A stretch of DNA of 32,844 bases, from NCBI GenBank assembly GCA_017939795.1, contig JAGBAA010000026.1, positions 1 through 32,844 on the forward strand, written 5' to 3'. The notes beneath the pieces were generated by a model. That model saw only the letters and a list, made by a program, of their open reading frames with translations. It did no database searches and was not told the origin of the DNA. A program made the translations under genes and the position numbers. Below are positions 32,071 through 32,844 of this stretch, one piece after another. Position 1 is the first letter of the stretch. Each line of letters starts with the position of its first letter. This stretch comes from Thermoguttaceae bacterium. Its GTDB lineage: Bacteria; Planctomycetota; Planctomycetia; Pirellulales; Thermoguttaceae.

Positions 32071-32481
32071 ATGAACGAACCCAAAACGAAACCGATGGAG
32101 GAACTTCAAATCGTTGAAGATCCAAATTATGAGCCGCCGCCGGAAATTGAAGGACCTATTTACGATCCATACGTGGAAACAAACGAAAAGGCAAACAATA
32201 GTGATACTGTTACACCGCGCAAATTAACCCGAAGTCAAATTATTTGCAGCAGTATTACAACAACAATATTGATTGTCCTCTTTGTTGGATTTTTCGTCCA
32301 CATGGCATACGAAACGGGAAAATGGCAATACGCGCTCATTCCAATTCTTGCACCGTTCGGAGCAATTGCTGGAGTATTGCTTCTCTGGTTTTCCTACAGC
32401 GCACAAAAACATTTTCACAGCGAATCCGTCAAGGAAGGTATCCTTAAGGCGGAAAGGGAAAAAAACAAAACCCAGCACTAA
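32071..32481 (+). CDS. Hypothetical two-helix membrane protein
   Basis: A 136-residue protein I do not recognise. An acidic, Pro-rich N-terminus (1-45), a basic stretch (Arg-Lys-Leu-Thr-Arg), two membrane helices (about 56-80 and 88-108) and a basic, Glu-rich C-terminus. AAAGGA lies about 7 bases before the ATG. It is more A+T-rich than its neighbours, suggesting recent acquisition. Its stop overlaps the end of the convergent gene 32478-32834 by four bases. Confidence 0.75.
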   Translation: MNEPKTKPMEELQIVEDPNYEPPPEIEGPIYDPYVETNEKANNSDTVTPRKLTRSQIICSSITTTILIVLFVGFFVHMAYETGKWQYALIPILAPFGAIAGVLLLWFSYSAQKHFHSESVKEGILKAEREKNKTQH

Positions 32482-32834
32482 CCCACCGCGTTCCTCCACA
32501 GTTCGACGAGCTTATTTTTGCATTTTTCGAGCGCGGGGAGCATGAAGGGCCGGGGATCGACCTTGCCGACGGTTTTCGTCGTCGGGCGGATCTTGCGTAA
32601 CGCAAGCAGGATCTCATACTGCCGTTCCGCGTTTTCGGCCTCCTTTTCGGTCCGGAGCTTTCTCCAGATCGGGTACGTGTAGTGGCTCCAGCCGACGTTT
32701 GCTCCGAAGAATTTCGGATCCTTCGTGCCGTAGCCGAACGGGGAAGTCCAGGCGTTTTCCGTCTGCCGGATCGTGACCGGTCCGTGACCGCCCGCGTTTC
32801 CGGGAAGTCCGGGCGCAAAACGCCGGATACGCAC
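32478..32834 (-). CDS. Possible phage head-tail (gp10-like) protein, 5' end uncertain
   Basis: A 118-codon frame opening with GTG immediately after two TGA codons near the window edge, so the start may be a real GTG or a relic of an upstream frameshift. The C-terminus Asp-Pro-Arg-Pro-Phe-Met-Leu-Pro-Ala-Leu-Glu-Lys-Cys-Lys resembles the end of HK97 gp10-type head-tail joining proteins (Pro-Phe-Leu-x-Pro-Ala-Leu). The earlier part (Trp-Thr-Ser-Pro-Phe-Gly-Tyr-Gly) has no motif known to me. Its order before the tape-measure-like fragment on the same strand fits phage gene order. Confidence 0.5.
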   Translation of the reverse strand: MRIRRFAPGLPGNAGGHGPVTIRQTENAWTSPFGYGTKDPKFFGANVGWSHYTYPIWRKLRTEKEAENAERQYEILLALRKIRPTTKTVGKVDPRPFMLPALEKCKNKLVELWRNAVG

Positions 32835-32844
32835 TCATCATCCA

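Overview
The window is bacterial chromosome, most likely from a planctomycete of moderate GC content, possibly a gut or rumen member of the Thermoguttaceae/Pirellulales (inference). Markers are a DUF1559 protein with a prepilin-type leader and the H-x9-DG motif (16368-17318), two PEP-CTERM surface proteins (726-3074, 17421-18881), a HEAT-repeat lipoprotein, a GYF_2-type membrane protein, secreted LRR and beta-helix proteins, and a DacZ-like diadenylate cyclase. No rRNA, tRNA, intact transposase or CRISPR array was seen.

Layout. 1-9814 is almost entirely minus strand: a low-molecular-weight tyrosine phosphatase, a large PEP-CTERM protein, a beta-helix protein with eight ~47-residue repeats, an exported alpha-helical repeat protein, a zinc-ribbon membrane protein, and a coupled pair (hypothetical plus LRR protein). 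9833-11664 is a more A+T-rich island: a type II restriction-modification pair resembling HpaI, abutting the decayed 3' end of a Fic gene. An intact Fic gene lies at 19467-20639. 12004-16280 is a plus-strand two-gene operon: a glycoside hydrolase (GH95-like, fused to a GH71/GH99-like domain) and a serine hydrolase. 16368-18881 holds the DUF1559 protein and the second PEP-CTERM protein. 20945-26856 is the housekeeping core: alaS, a SAM hydrolase, clpX, a SHOCT-like small membrane protein and an FmdB-type zinc ribbon. 27369-29668 carries the HEAT lipoprotein, a diadenylate cyclase and a FliN-like protein. 29979-30745 encodes two tandem secreted histidine/proline-rich proteins. The right end has two small-membrane-type genes and two phage-like fragments in plausible phage order (gp10-like, then a truncated tape-measure-like N-terminus).

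Non-coding structure is the most unusual part. Several minus-strand genes have a short tandem repeat array that starts exactly at the stop codon, with a different repeat unit each time (7, 12, 14 and 40 bp). A 100-bp dispersed repeat occurs twice, with compensatory base-pair changes in one hairpin. A nested stem-loop lies upstream of the diadenylate cyclase gene. The palindrome GGATCC occurs about 38 times by eye, several times the chance expectation. Four promoters with consensus or near-consensus -35/-10 boxes and 17-bp spacers are visible. The likeliest undescribed elements are the stop-anchored repeats, the covarying dispersed repeat and the paired His-rich secreted proteins.
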